Positions 1 to 7,612 of a stretch of DNA of 64,000 nt are shown here, one piece after another (positions within the stretch are counted from its first letter, which is position 1; the number at the start of each line of letters is the position of its first letter). Under the pieces are notes generated by a model. That model ran no database searches. It saw only the letters and a list, made by a program, of their open reading frames with translations, and had not been told where the DNA came from. The stretch is from IMCC2047 sp041395865 (GTDB lineage: Bacteria > Pseudomonadota > Gammaproteobacteria > Pseudomonadales > IMCC2047). Made by a program: the position numbers and the translations under genes. Location of the stretch: positions 34,906 to 98,905 of the forward strand of contig JAWKZQ010000009.1 of NCBI GenBank assembly GCA_041395865.1. Reading direction: 5' to 3'.

Positions 1-32
1 ACTTGTAACCATTCCAACAGGACATCAACTTT

Positions 33-380
33 ATGACGATTATTCGCAAATCCACCAACGAGAAAGTCAGCCGCGTCGTGATTCACAATGATACCGTTTA
101 TCTGTGCGGCCAGGTTGCCTATGATGTGACCGGTGACATCGTTGAGCAAACCAAGTCCGTACTGGCGCGCATTGACGAGCATCTGGCGGAGGCGGGTACC
201 GATAATTCCAAGCTGCTGTCGGCGCTGATCCACATTAAGGACAATAAAGATGTGGGCACTTTCAACGAGCTGTGGAACGCCTGGCTGCCTGAAGGTTGCG
301 CACCGGCCCGTAGCTGTGTTCAGGCCACGATGGCGCGTGATGCGATTCTGGTTGAGGTGACGGTGATTGCGGCGCTTTAG
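33..380 (+). CDS. RidA family reactive-intermediate deaminase
   Basis: This 115-residue protein belongs to the RidA/YjgF/YER057c family, which hydrolyses reactive enamine/imine intermediates released by PLP enzymes in the cytoplasm. The family pattern is visible: a YLCGQVAYD strand near the N-terminus, and a C-terminal PARSCVQ segment holding the conserved arginine, followed by VEVTVIAA with the conserved glutamate. It is slightly shorter than the usual 125-130 residues and most like the short RidA subgroup. The ATG is preceded by AGGA about 9 bases upstream. Only 32 bases precede it, so operon membership to the left cannot be judged. Family assignment is secure; the exact substrate is not. 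Confidence 0.93.
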   Translation: MTIIRKSTNEKVSRVVIHNDTVYLCGQVAYDVTGDIVEQTKSVLARIDEHLAEAGTDNSKLLSALIHIKDNKDVGTFNELWNAWLPEGCAPARSCVQATMARDAILVEVTVIAAL

Positions 381-604
381 CGGAACGTCAGCCACCGTAA
401 AATTCAGGCAATCGCTGAATAGGTAAGGGCAGAATGGTTATGCGTTTTGCCCTTATTTTTTGAAAAAAGCTAACGCTTGTGCGGCGCTCAACTAAGCTGA
501 AAAAAACAGGCTATCAGTTTTTACCCGGGTGGCCTTCATTGCCAGGAGGCCCTCTACTGGCTGTCGAGCCTGTAACCCAAGCCATTCTGCCAAGGGAAAC
601 CATC

Positions 605-1156
605 ATGAGTGATAACACCGCACAAATTCAGGAATTTTACCGGACCTTTGCAACCGATGAGGCGATGCAGGAGCAGTACCTTAAAGACCCTGAAGCCTTT
701 TTAAAAGCATCGGCCTTGCCGTCGGCCTATGTCGGTGAACTTCTCGAGGAAATGCGTTCGCCGCAAATCCCTGCCGAAACCGAGGGCGTTGCAGAAGCGC
801 CTATTCTGGCAGGGGCGAAAAAGGGCAAGCCTAAAATTACCGTTTCAACCAAGAAGTGGCACGGCATACCGACCCTGTACACGATTCGTTTAAACACCCA
901 GGCAGTTGACGATATTGCTGAGGGCTTACTGGTTGTGGCGGGGCTTGCAGGCATGCTGCTGGCAGCCGATCCGGAGCCCTTTACCAAGGTGACAGCCGGT
1001 GTTTTAGCCGGCGCTTTGATCGTTGAGTCGCGGGCAATGAAACTGGTCGATCGGGGTAATGGCGTGCATTATTTTTTGAGCCCGCTACTGATGGCGACGT
1101 TGGGGCGGGTAGCGCCGGTGGTGATTGCGGCCCAGCTGGTTCCTTTTTCGAACTGA
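605..1156 (+). CDS. Small protein with helical leader-like N-terminus and hydrophobic C-terminal half
   Basis: I do not recognise a characterised family for this 183-residue protein. The reading frame opens upstream at 479, but the ATG at 605 has a good Shine-Dalgarno (AAGGGA) and starts MSDNTAQIQEFYRTF. Residues 1-50 form an acidic helical segment (QEQYLKDPEAFLKASALP) resembling LigA-like or Nif11-like domains, which occur as leader peptides of some RiPP precursors. A Lys/Gly-rich hinge (AGAKKGKPK, about residue 65) follows. The C-terminal half has three hydrophobic stretches, around residues 100-120, 125-138 and 158-180. No modification or export genes lie nearby. It could be a small membrane protein or a bacteriocin-like precursor; both are inference. 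Confidence 0.6.
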   Translation: MSDNTAQIQEFYRTFATDEAMQEQYLKDPEAFLKASALPSAYVGELLEEMRSPQIPAETEGVAEAPILAGAKKGKPKITVSTKKWHGIPTLYTIRLNTQAVDDIAEGLLVVAGLAGMLLAADPEPFTKVTAGVLAGALIVESRAMKLVDRGNGVHYFLSPLLMATLGRVAPVVIAAQLVPFSN

Positions 1157-1175
1157 TTGCAACGACTCGTTATTT

Positions 1176-2045
1176 CTAATTGCCAGCGGTTTTACTGCGT
1201 TGGCTCTGGGCCTGTTCTGTCAAAAAACGCTGTGTCAGTTGGCGGTTCTTTTCATATCGGTAAGTAGACAGGTGCGGGCCCTGTGTCTGGACAAGTGTGA
1301 CCTGTGTTGCTTGCTGCACTGCAAACCGATTAACCAGATCGCGGGTATGGTGTGCCGGAATGATTCGGTCATCGCGGCTGCTGAATATTAAGGTGGGTAG
1401 CGCCGGCCAGCCGGCAGTTGCCTTGTCGGGGCTGAAACGGTTATCGATGAACCAGGAAAGCGGGTATTGCAGTGGCCAGGTAAGCCAGAATTCCGATAGT
1501 TTTTCACGCCCTAGTTGGCGGTAGCTGGCAAAGGGTGTGTCCAGTACGATGGCCTGTAGCCCCTCTACAGTGTGTTGTGACAGGTAGTAGGCGCTCAGGG
1601 ACGCGCCGATACTCTGGCCCAGCCAGTAGGCGGGCACCTGCTGGGATTTGCTGCGTTGGCTTAACCAGTCGGCTGCCGCCGCTATATCCTGGAATACCTC
1701 CGGCAGCACGGGTTTGCCTTGGGAGCGCCCGAAACCTCGATAATCCAGTAACAGCAACTCATAACCTTCTTCGGCCAGCCAGGCGACGCTGTGGATGTGT
1801 GTGCTGATATTCTCTGCGTTGCCGTGCAACACCAGGATAATACCTTGAGGGTGGCCTTCCGGGAGGATATGCCAGGCGTGCAGTTGCGTGCCGTCCTCGG
1901 CAACTAAGCTGACATCGCGGTATTCAAGGCCTATCAAGTCGGGCGTCAGGCGAATATGCTGGTCAGGATAAAAAAAGGGGCGACTACAGGCCGCCAGCAG
2001 CAGAGCGGTGATAATGAGCCCAATCCTGCAAAGTTTCCTGTGCAT
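1176..2045 (-). CDS. Alpha/beta-hydrolase lipoprotein
   Basis: This is a predicted serine hydrolase anchored in the cell envelope. The start MHRKLCRIG is chosen because its ATG shares a base with the TGA of the upstream DUF4105 gene (TGATG at 2043-2047), a translational-coupling arrangement; an in-frame start 12 bases earlier is possible. A lipoprotein signal ends in the lipobox LLAAC near residue 19. The fold signature is clear: LVLHGNAEN for the oxyanion loop, GQSIG for the nucleophile elbow, DDRIIP for the acid, and PHLSTY with the likely catalytic His. The substrate is unknown. Coupling suggests it works with the DUF4105 envelope protein. Confidence 0.87.
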   Translation of the reverse strand: MHRKLCRIGLIITALLLAACSRPFFYPDQHIRLTPDLIGLEYRDVSLVAEDGTQLHAWHILPEGHPQGIILVLHGNAENISTHIHSVAWLAEEGYELLLLDYRGFGRSQGKPVLPEVFQDIAAAADWLSQRSKSQQVPAYWLGQSIGASLSAYYLSQHTVEGLQAIVLDTPFASYRQLGREKLSEFWLTWPLQYPLSWFIDNRFSPDKATAGWPALPTLIFSSRDDRIIPAHHTRDLVNRFAVQQATQVTLVQTQGPHLSTYRYEKNRQLTQRFLTEQAQSQRSKTAGN

Positions 2046-3922
2046 CAGAAACGCCACTCAATGCCCAGCTGGTGAGAGCGGAAATAGTCGTCCTGGGTAT
2101 GGGTTACCTCAAATTCGCCAAAGAGGGACAGGTTGGGTTGCAGGTGGTAGCTGAGTTGCCAGTCCAATTGGCTGTAATAGTGGTCATAGCCGGCAACCGC
2201 TTCGCTGTATGTCGCCGAGAGATGATGTTGCCAGTTGTTATAGGTGGTCAGCCAGCCAGCATGTAAACCAAGATTCGCTGCATAATTGGTGGGCATGTGG
2301 GTTTGGTGCTGGAGTTGTGTTTCGAGCAACGCATAAAGCTGTTGGCCGCCAACTTCATAACTGTGTCCTGCGCCAATGGTCAGGGTAGGTGTGAGCGGGT
2401 CGTCGCCAGGCGATAAAAATTTGCGGTACAGGCCAGCATCGACGCGCCAGGACAGGGGCTTGAAAAAGGCATCGCGCGGGCTCAAGGAGGAAATGTTGAG
2501 GCCTGTGAAACTGGCAATACGCGTTGTACCCGTTTCGCGGAAATCAATTTCTGTTTCCAGGAATTTAATCTGGGCGCCAACGGGATAACCCGCCACCGGA
2601 TCACTTAAATCATGGTAGGCGGGTCGGATGCGCAACCGTGTTGTTTCCGTTTTGTCGTAATTCCCGTGGCTAAGGCTGAGCTCGAAGGTTTTATGCCCTT
2701 CGTCATCCCGTACAGCCGGTTCGGGCACGGCTGAAAACGGTGAACTGGCGGGGAGTTCGCTGCGCTTTTTGAGCAGGGCCAGCGAGTGATCGGCAACCTG
2801 CTGACGGGGAATTTCTGCCTGTTGGGCGTGATAGCGATTGTAATCAAAGGCGACTTCCAGAATAGCCGCCTGGTTGGATATCGGCAGGCTGCTGATTTCC
2901 GGCAGGTTTAATTCGGTATCCGGCTCGGCGGCCTGCAGTGCGGCTTTGTGCAGCGTTCGCGGCAATTGTTTGATCTTGTGCTTGAGTTGCGTTGCCATTG
3001 ACGGGCGGTAGCGAACTTCACTGACAAGGTTGCTGCTTGCCAGCACCCTGAGCGTATCCGAAGGGATGGCATAGGTATAGAACTGACGGGTCAGCTGAAG
3101 CGATGGACGGGCAACATCCAGCAGGGTCAAAATGCGATAGGCGCAGTTTTCGTCAAAAAAATAATAGTCAAAATGAACAGGTAAAAGCTCCCAGGTGTGC
3201 AGGAGCAGGCGCTCAATTTCGGCTTCATCGAAATCCAGCTGATATTCCCAGATATCCCGGTTTTCAATTTCGCTGTACTCTTTGGCTTTTTGGTAATAGG
3301 GCATCACAGTGATGACGCCGGGGTAACCGCCAAACAGGCCCCGGTAAGCAAAAACCAGTTCGGGATCGTTTTCGTTAACGTTAGCGGCAAAGTTGATGGT
3401 TTTGGCCAATAGCCGGTTTGCAGCCGTTTGATTACGCTGGTCGACCCGAAGGAAAAGGTGCCCGAACATCGATGAGGGGCTATTGAGGTAAGCGGCCGGG
3501 AAAATAAGGCTAATGCTTTCGGCGTCAAACCCTTGGAGCCAGGTCTGGAGCTCGGGGCAGCTGTTGGCGTCGATTTTCAGCGTTTCCAACAGCCCCTGTT
3601 CGTAAAGCCATTGTGCCCGGGCCGGAAACCGGCATTGCGTGTCAGGCGATGCTGAAAAGGCCGCCAGGGTGGCATGCAACTCCGATAGCGGGTTTGTTTT
3701 TCCTTCATCTGAAAAGAAAAAGGCGGGATCATCGACCTCAGAGCGCTGGCGACCATGCCAGTCGCTGGGACGGAACTGGAGCAGGTTATGCCATTGCTGT
3801 TGCCTGGCGGCTTGTTCAGCTTCGTCCTGTGTTTCAGCTTTGATTTGAGAAACGGGTAACAGCAACCCTATTGCGAGGCAATAAAGCAGGCCTCGTCGCA
3901 GCTTTGCGAAAACAGCAAACAT
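2045..3922 (-). CDS. DUF4105 (Lnb N-terminal periplasmic domain) outer-envelope protein
   Basis: A 625-residue exported protein. Residues 1-29 are a signal peptide. The middle contains the DUF4105/Lnb-type domain, with the recognisable stretches SPSSMFGHLFLRVD and DYYFFDENCAYRIL around residues 150-265. The Asn-Cys pair and His suggest a papain-like thiol fold, but activity is unproven for the family. From about residue 400 onward the sequence alternates polar and aromatic residues like beta strands and ends in Phe (GIEWRF), the usual last residue of an outer-membrane beta barrel. I infer a periplasmic domain tethered to a barrel. No strong ribosome-binding site is visible before the ATG. It heads a two-gene unit with the lipoprotein hydrolase. 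Confidence 0.85.
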   Translation of the reverse strand: MFAVFAKLRRGLLYCLAIGLLLPVSQIKAETQDEAEQAARQQQWHNLLQFRPSDWHGRQRSEVDDPAFFFSDEGKTNPLSELHATLAAFSASPDTQCRFPARAQWLYEQGLLETLKIDANSCPELQTWLQGFDAESISLIFPAAYLNSPSSMFGHLFLRVDQRNQTAANRLLAKTINFAANVNENDPELVFAYRGLFGGYPGVITVMPYYQKAKEYSEIENRDIWEYQLDFDEAEIERLLLHTWELLPVHFDYYFFDENCAYRILTLLDVARPSLQLTRQFYTYAIPSDTLRVLASSNLVSEVRYRPSMATQLKHKIKQLPRTLHKAALQAAEPDTELNLPEISSLPISNQAAILEVAFDYNRYHAQQAEIPRQQVADHSLALLKKRSELPASSPFSAVPEPAVRDDEGHKTFELSLSHGNYDKTETTRLRIRPAYHDLSDPVAGYPVGAQIKFLETEIDFRETGTTRIASFTGLNISSLSPRDAFFKPLSWRVDAGLYRKFLSPGDDPLTPTLTIGAGHSYEVGGQQLYALLETQLQHQTHMPTNYAANLGLHAGWLTTYNNWQHHLSATYSEAVAGYDHYYSQLDWQLSYHLQPNLSLFGEFEVTHTQDDYFRSHQLGIEWRF

Positions 3923-3996
3923 GGCAAGAAGTTGTTTAGGATAGGCAGAGGTTTAACCGTTACCGACAGCCGAAGCTGTCGGTAACGAATTTACGT

Positions 3997-4473
3997 TTAT
4001 ACGTATTTAGACAGCGCTTCGTCTTTTGCCATTAAGGCAATAATGCTATCAACAACCTGTTCGCTGGTAACATCGCTGGAAGCGTAGATGGATGAAAAGT
4101 TTTCGTGCATGACGCGTTTGAAGACAGGAACATCCTGCTCTTCAATACCGATTACGGCAGCCAGGGTAGAGAGGATTTCGCCATCACCTTTAGCAATATC
4201 ATTGGAAAGGCGATCCATGTTGTGGAATACCACGGCACTGGTGCCGGTGTAGTCAATCGTTTGTGAGGTATCGCAACCATTGGTACCTGACGTCATACCG
4301 AAGGTGTTGTTACCGGATGTGCCGTTGGTCGTTGCCGCAACGACGTGTGGAGCAACACCGGATTGACCTTCGAATAACATGGAACCCCACCCACAGCCAG
4401 GACCCGAGTCGGTTGCCATTGCCAGGGAGCTGACGCTCATCATCAGTGATCCAATTAAAAGTGGTTTTATCAT
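3997..4473 (-). CDS. DUF3015 family exported protein
   Basis: The product is 158 residues. The ATG at 4473 is chosen because it follows AAGGAAT at proper spacing and begins a clean signal peptide (MIKPLLIGSLMMSVSSLAMA); a longer reading frame to 4509 lacks these. The mature part starts GPGCGWGSMLFEGQ, contains GTNGCDTS, and ends in a helical acidic region with the IALMAKDEAL motif, the pattern of DUF3015 proteins. Two mature cysteines could form a disulfide. Function is unknown. It lies 74 bases downstream of the DUF4105 start region and is transcribed towards it. Confidence 0.82.
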   Translation of the reverse strand: MIKPLLIGSLMMSVSSLAMATDSGPGCGWGSMLFEGQSGVAPHVVAATTNGTSGNNTFGMTSGTNGCDTSQTIDYTGTSAVVFHNMDRLSNDIAKGDGEILSTLAAVIGIEEQDVPVFKRVMHENFSSIYASSDVTSEQVVDSIIALMAKDEALSKYV

Positions 4474-4685
4474 AGCTAAATTCCTTCTTTGTTTCGTTTT
4501 TCCTGTCATAGGAGTCCCAAGTATAGAAACTCTTTCTATGAACTGTCAGCACATTATTGGCGGATTTTTTATAAATGGCGCTTCCATTGCTCTTGGCGGG
4601 GCGTTTGTTGTTAAGGGATGAGGTTGGCTCAATAGGAGGCTGGATCTACTCTGGGGTTGTAAAACGATTCGGCGCAAAAGAGCGT

Positions 4686-5591
4686 TCAGGGCGAGCCTCT
4701 GGCGGGGTACTTTGCCATCCAGTGCCGGGCAATATCCTCGCGCCGGCAAATCCATACCTGTTTATGCTCCTGTACATAATCAAGAAAGCGTGCCAAGGCT
4801 TTGGCTCTTGCCGGGTGGCCACTGATACGGCAGTGCAAGCCGATGCTCATCATTTTCGGATGTTCGCTCCCTTCATGCCATAGCTGGTCGAAGGCATCCT
4901 TGAGCAGTTCGAAAAAATCATTGCCGCTGGCAAAACCTGTTGGCAGCAGGTAGCGAACATCGTTGTTCACCAGCGTATAGGGAATGATAAGGTGTGGCGG
5001 GGTGCTGGCAATCCAATAGGGCAGGTCATCGTTGTAGGCGTCGGAACTGTAGAGCAGGCTGCCTTCCTCAATTAACAATCGGCGCGTATTGCGGCTAACG
5101 CGCCCGGTGTACCAGCCGACAGCCGGTTTTTTGCAGGTTTGTTCAATGATGTCCAGGGTTTTGCGGATATGCTGGCGTTCTTCCGTTTCAGGAATGTTGC
5201 GATAGTCCAGCCAGCGGTAGCCGTGCCCGGCGACTTCGTGATCGGCTGAACGGAGAGCCTGGCCAATCTCGGGATTAAGCGCCAATGCCATGCCGGTAGC
5301 GAATGCGGTCAGAGGTAGGTTACGGGTATTGAACAGCTCCAGGATTCGCCATACTCCGGCACGCGAGCCGTATTCATACATACTTTCAACGCTCAGATCC
5401 CGTTCGGCGGTGCGAAGTGGACGCCCAGGCAGTTCGTGTAAATAGGATTCGGAAACGGTATCGCCATTAAGAGGACTCGATTCGGCGCCTTCTTCGATAT
5501 TGAGAACGAACTGAACGGCAACTCGTGCATCTCCTGGCCAGTGGGGATGAGGAGGCTTTGCGCCGTACCCGATCAGGTCGCGTTGGCTCAT
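4686..5591 (-). CDS. puuE: PuuE-type allantoinase (polysaccharide deacetylase superfamily)
   Basis: A 301-residue member of the PuuE group of NodB-like deacetylases, which hydrolyse allantoin to allantoate in purine catabolism without the metal chemistry of classical allantoinase. Family signatures are RDLIGYGAKPPHPHWPGDAR at the N-terminus, YEYGSRAGVWR, GHGYRWLDY in the middle, VGWYTGR, and IGLHCRISGHPARAKAL towards the end. Length matches PuuE (about 300-310). The start overlaps the stop of the acetyltransferase gene upstream (TAATG at 5589-5593), so the two are translationally coupled. No other ureide genes (alc, ugl, uricase) are in the window, so a related amide-hydrolase role is possible. 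Confidence 0.85.
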   Translation of the reverse strand: MSQRDLIGYGAKPPHPHWPGDARVAVQFVLNIEEGAESSPLNGDTVSESYLHELPGRPLRTAERDLSVESMYEYGSRAGVWRILELFNTRNLPLTAFATGMALALNPEIGQALRSADHEVAGHGYRWLDYRNIPETEERQHIRKTLDIIEQTCKKPAVGWYTGRVSRNTRRLLIEEGSLLYSSDAYNDDLPYWIASTPPHLIIPYTLVNNDVRYLLPTGFASGNDFFELLKDAFDQLWHEGSEHPKMMSIGLHCRISGHPARAKALARFLDYVQEHKQVWICRREDIARHWMAKYPARGSP

Positions 5592-6463
5592 TAGCCTAAC
5601 TCGAAGGTCGTGATGCCGAAGATGCGGGCATGATTGATGTCCGGGAAAGGACCTAGGTACATGCGTGCACAGCCGAAGACTTCGGACATCCTATGTCGTT
5701 TTGCCAGCGCCATCGCCCCGGGATTGTTTTCCGGTACATCAAGGAATACCGGACCGCCGCTTGCGAAGTTGGCCAGTCGGGTATAAAGGTTGTTGGCAAT
5801 TTTGGCATCGTCGGCGAACAGGGGGCCGATCTTGTGACCTTCCCGGCAGCGCCTTACCACGCCATAACCTTGCAACTGATTATCATGCAGGTAGCCGAGG
5901 GCAAGTGAATCGGGCTGCTTTATCCAGCCCTCCAGAAACGTTGGGCGAAGGGCGGGGAAACAGGAGCGATCGTAATTGAGTAGCTGCTCAAAGGGAATTC
6001 CGGTCAGTGGAACAATATGCGGATCACTAACCGGCAGGGTTGTCGTTGATGCGGACTCTTCGTGACAAAATCGCAGGTTACGATGGGAAAAGACAAAACC
6101 GCCCTTGGCGTAGTATTCCTGCATGTTAAAGACGCCATCCATGCCAATTGTTGCACTCGGACGCAGCCGGTTGATGAGTCTGTCGCGGCGAGCGTGCCAG
6201 AGGGTGTTGCCAAAACCATGGCCGCGAAATTCGGGGCGTACAATGAAAAAGCCCATAAATCCGAACTCGCCGCTGTAGGAGGTGATGGCGCCGCCACCAA
6301 TTAACTCACTCTCGAGGTTTGCGGCAATAAAGGCTTCAGGATCATTGGCCCAGAACAGTTCGGCGTCATGAAGACCCGGATTCCAGCCTTCGAGCGTAGC
6401 CCAGTCGATCAGCTGGTCCATTTCGAGGCGGGACATGTGGCGTATTACCAACTCGTTAGGCAT
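5591..6463 (-). CDS. Two-domain GNAT acetyltransferase
   Basis: A 290-residue protein with an N-terminal GNAT domain: FGFMGFFIVRPEFRGHGFGN carries the acetyl-CoA-binding V-x-P-x-x-R-G-x-G pattern at about residues 68-87. A second, degenerate GNAT-like half (residues 150-290) resembles the Acetyltransf_18 extension seen in YitH-type proteins. A strong ribosome-binding site (GGAGGGAA) precedes the ATG. It is first in a two-gene operon with puuE and overlaps it by one base, so the substrate may come from the same amide or ureide pathway. That link is inference. Confidence 0.85.
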   Translation of the reverse strand: MPNELVIRHMSRLEMDQLIDWATLEGWNPGLHDAELFWANDPEAFIAANLESELIGGGAITSYSGEFGFMGFFIVRPEFRGHGFGNTLWHARRDRLINRLRPSATIGMDGVFNMQEYYAKGGFVFSHRNLRFCHEESASTTTLPVSDPHIVPLTGIPFEQLLNYDRSCFPALRPTFLEGWIKQPDSLALGYLHDNQLQGYGVVRRCREGHKIGPLFADDAKIANNLYTRLANFASGGPVFLDVPENNPGAMALAKRHRMSEVFGCARMYLGPFPDINHARIFGITTFELG

Positions 6464-6854
6464 GAGCTTTCCCTCCAGAAAGGAGATATGGCGAAACGAT
6501 TACCTTTGGCTATCATAGCGCCAGCTTGGGCTTGGCCTCAAATCAGTGTCGGGCAGATTTTGAGCATGAGGCCTGAAAACGATGAGGGTTTACTTCAGGA
6601 CTTTTCCGCTTATTTTTTTAAATTCGAGCGCTTTTTTATGAAAAAACAACTTGGAATTATTTTTTTGTGCACACGCCGTAGCAGGTGTGTCCGTTGGATA
6701 ATACAAACACACTGATTTTTACTTTCAAGGCTCTTGACTAATATAACTAATTGATAAATAAGTATTATTTTTGATTGGCTAAATAGTGAGCAATTTTCAG
6801 GAATCCCTGCGCTGACGCCCGGTTAGGGCACCTACCCAAGTCTTATTCCCAAAC

Positions 6855-6877
6855 TTATCCACAGAATATGTGGAAAA
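6855..6877. other. Pair of inverted DnaA-box-like 9-mers
   Basis: TTATCCACA at 6855-6863 is a perfect consensus DnaA box. TGTGGAAAA at 6869-6877 is a one-mismatch box on the other strand, five bases away. No dnaA or other origin gene is nearby. Confidence 0.4.
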
Positions 6878-7473
6878 CACTTTTCTTTAATAAATGCCTT
6901 GAAGGTAAAGCCTGGTGTTTTTTACCATGCTGGCGCTAGGCGTGCGGTAGAAAGGCTATTGCCTGGGAATAGACCTGAGAGATTCGAAAATGATGCGTAA
7001 GCACAGCAGTGTATGTCTCGAGCGCATGATTGAAGTGCTGGCAGTAACGCTTGTCGGTAGATGGAGGTATTACCACTGGCGATAAAGCCTCTTTATTGTA
7101 TTTTCGCCTTCATTGAAATGGTCGCCCTGGTCATGTTTTCCTTAAGAACGCAGTTGAGCGGATTGAGGTTTTAGATCAGCAATACCGGCCGCTTGATTTA
7201 TGGCTTTTGAAGCAAAGCCGGTTGCTAGTGCGTTAGTTGTGGTGGTGGGGGCGATTAGGCGGCGAGAGCGCAGGAAACTATATTTTTGCTTCTCAGGGAG
7301 CCAATAAACTCGGTTATATGCCACCAATCTGTTGATCGCCACATAGTGAAAACATGCTGTGGGTATATCCCTAAGGTGAAAGAATGGAGGAATATAAGTT
7401 ACTGATTTTAAGTTTTGTTAGAGATTATTTAGGCCGTCGTATCGCTTTTTTTGCTTAGAAGAATTGTTACGGG

Positions 7474-7491
7474 TTACCCATAAAGGGGTAA
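7474..7491. promoter_or_regulatory. Palindrome next to the Amt-like promoter
   Basis: TTACCC and GGGTAA form perfect 6-base arms around a 6-base spacer, ending 7 bases before the -24 element of the sigma-54-type promoter. It does not match the NtrC consensus. It could bind a regulator; no more can be said. Confidence 0.3.
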
Positions 7492-7498
7492 TTATTTC

Positions 7499-7514
7499 TG
7501 GCAATAGACTTGCC
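7499..7514 (+). promoter_or_regulatory. Sigma-54-type promoter of the Amt-like gene
   Basis: TGGCAATAGACTTGCC has GG and GC dinucleotides 10 bases apart and matches the TGGCAC-N5-TTGC consensus at nearly all key positions. It lies about 100 bases before the Amt-like start codon. Confidence 0.6.
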
Positions 7515-7612
7515 CCCCCTGTGAAGCATAGATTCTGGCCTTGCTGTGGTGGAGGGGAAACCACTCGCAGCGAAACTCACAAATAATTATTAATTAATAC
7601 GTGGATTTACCT

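Larger units (their letters stand above)
6464..7612. other. 1.15 kb gap, mostly non-coding, AT-rich
   Basis: No convincing gene is present; the only frames are short, lack ribosome-binding sites and match no family I know. The left part (6600-6790) is strongly AT-rich. Two inverted DnaA-box-like 9-mers sit at 6855-6877. The right end holds a short palindrome (7474-7491) and a sigma-54-type promoter (7499-7514) for the Amt-like gene. Confidence 0.6.

Noticed and set aside
6700..7000. Replication origin
   Set aside because: Only two DnaA boxes, no dnaA, gidA, rnpA or rpmH nearby, and no repeated 13-mers.
7142..7342. 66-codon minus-strand frame in the 6.5-7.6 kb gap
   Set aside because: No ribosome-binding site, no hydrophobic or domain pattern, composition like the surrounding non-coding DNA.
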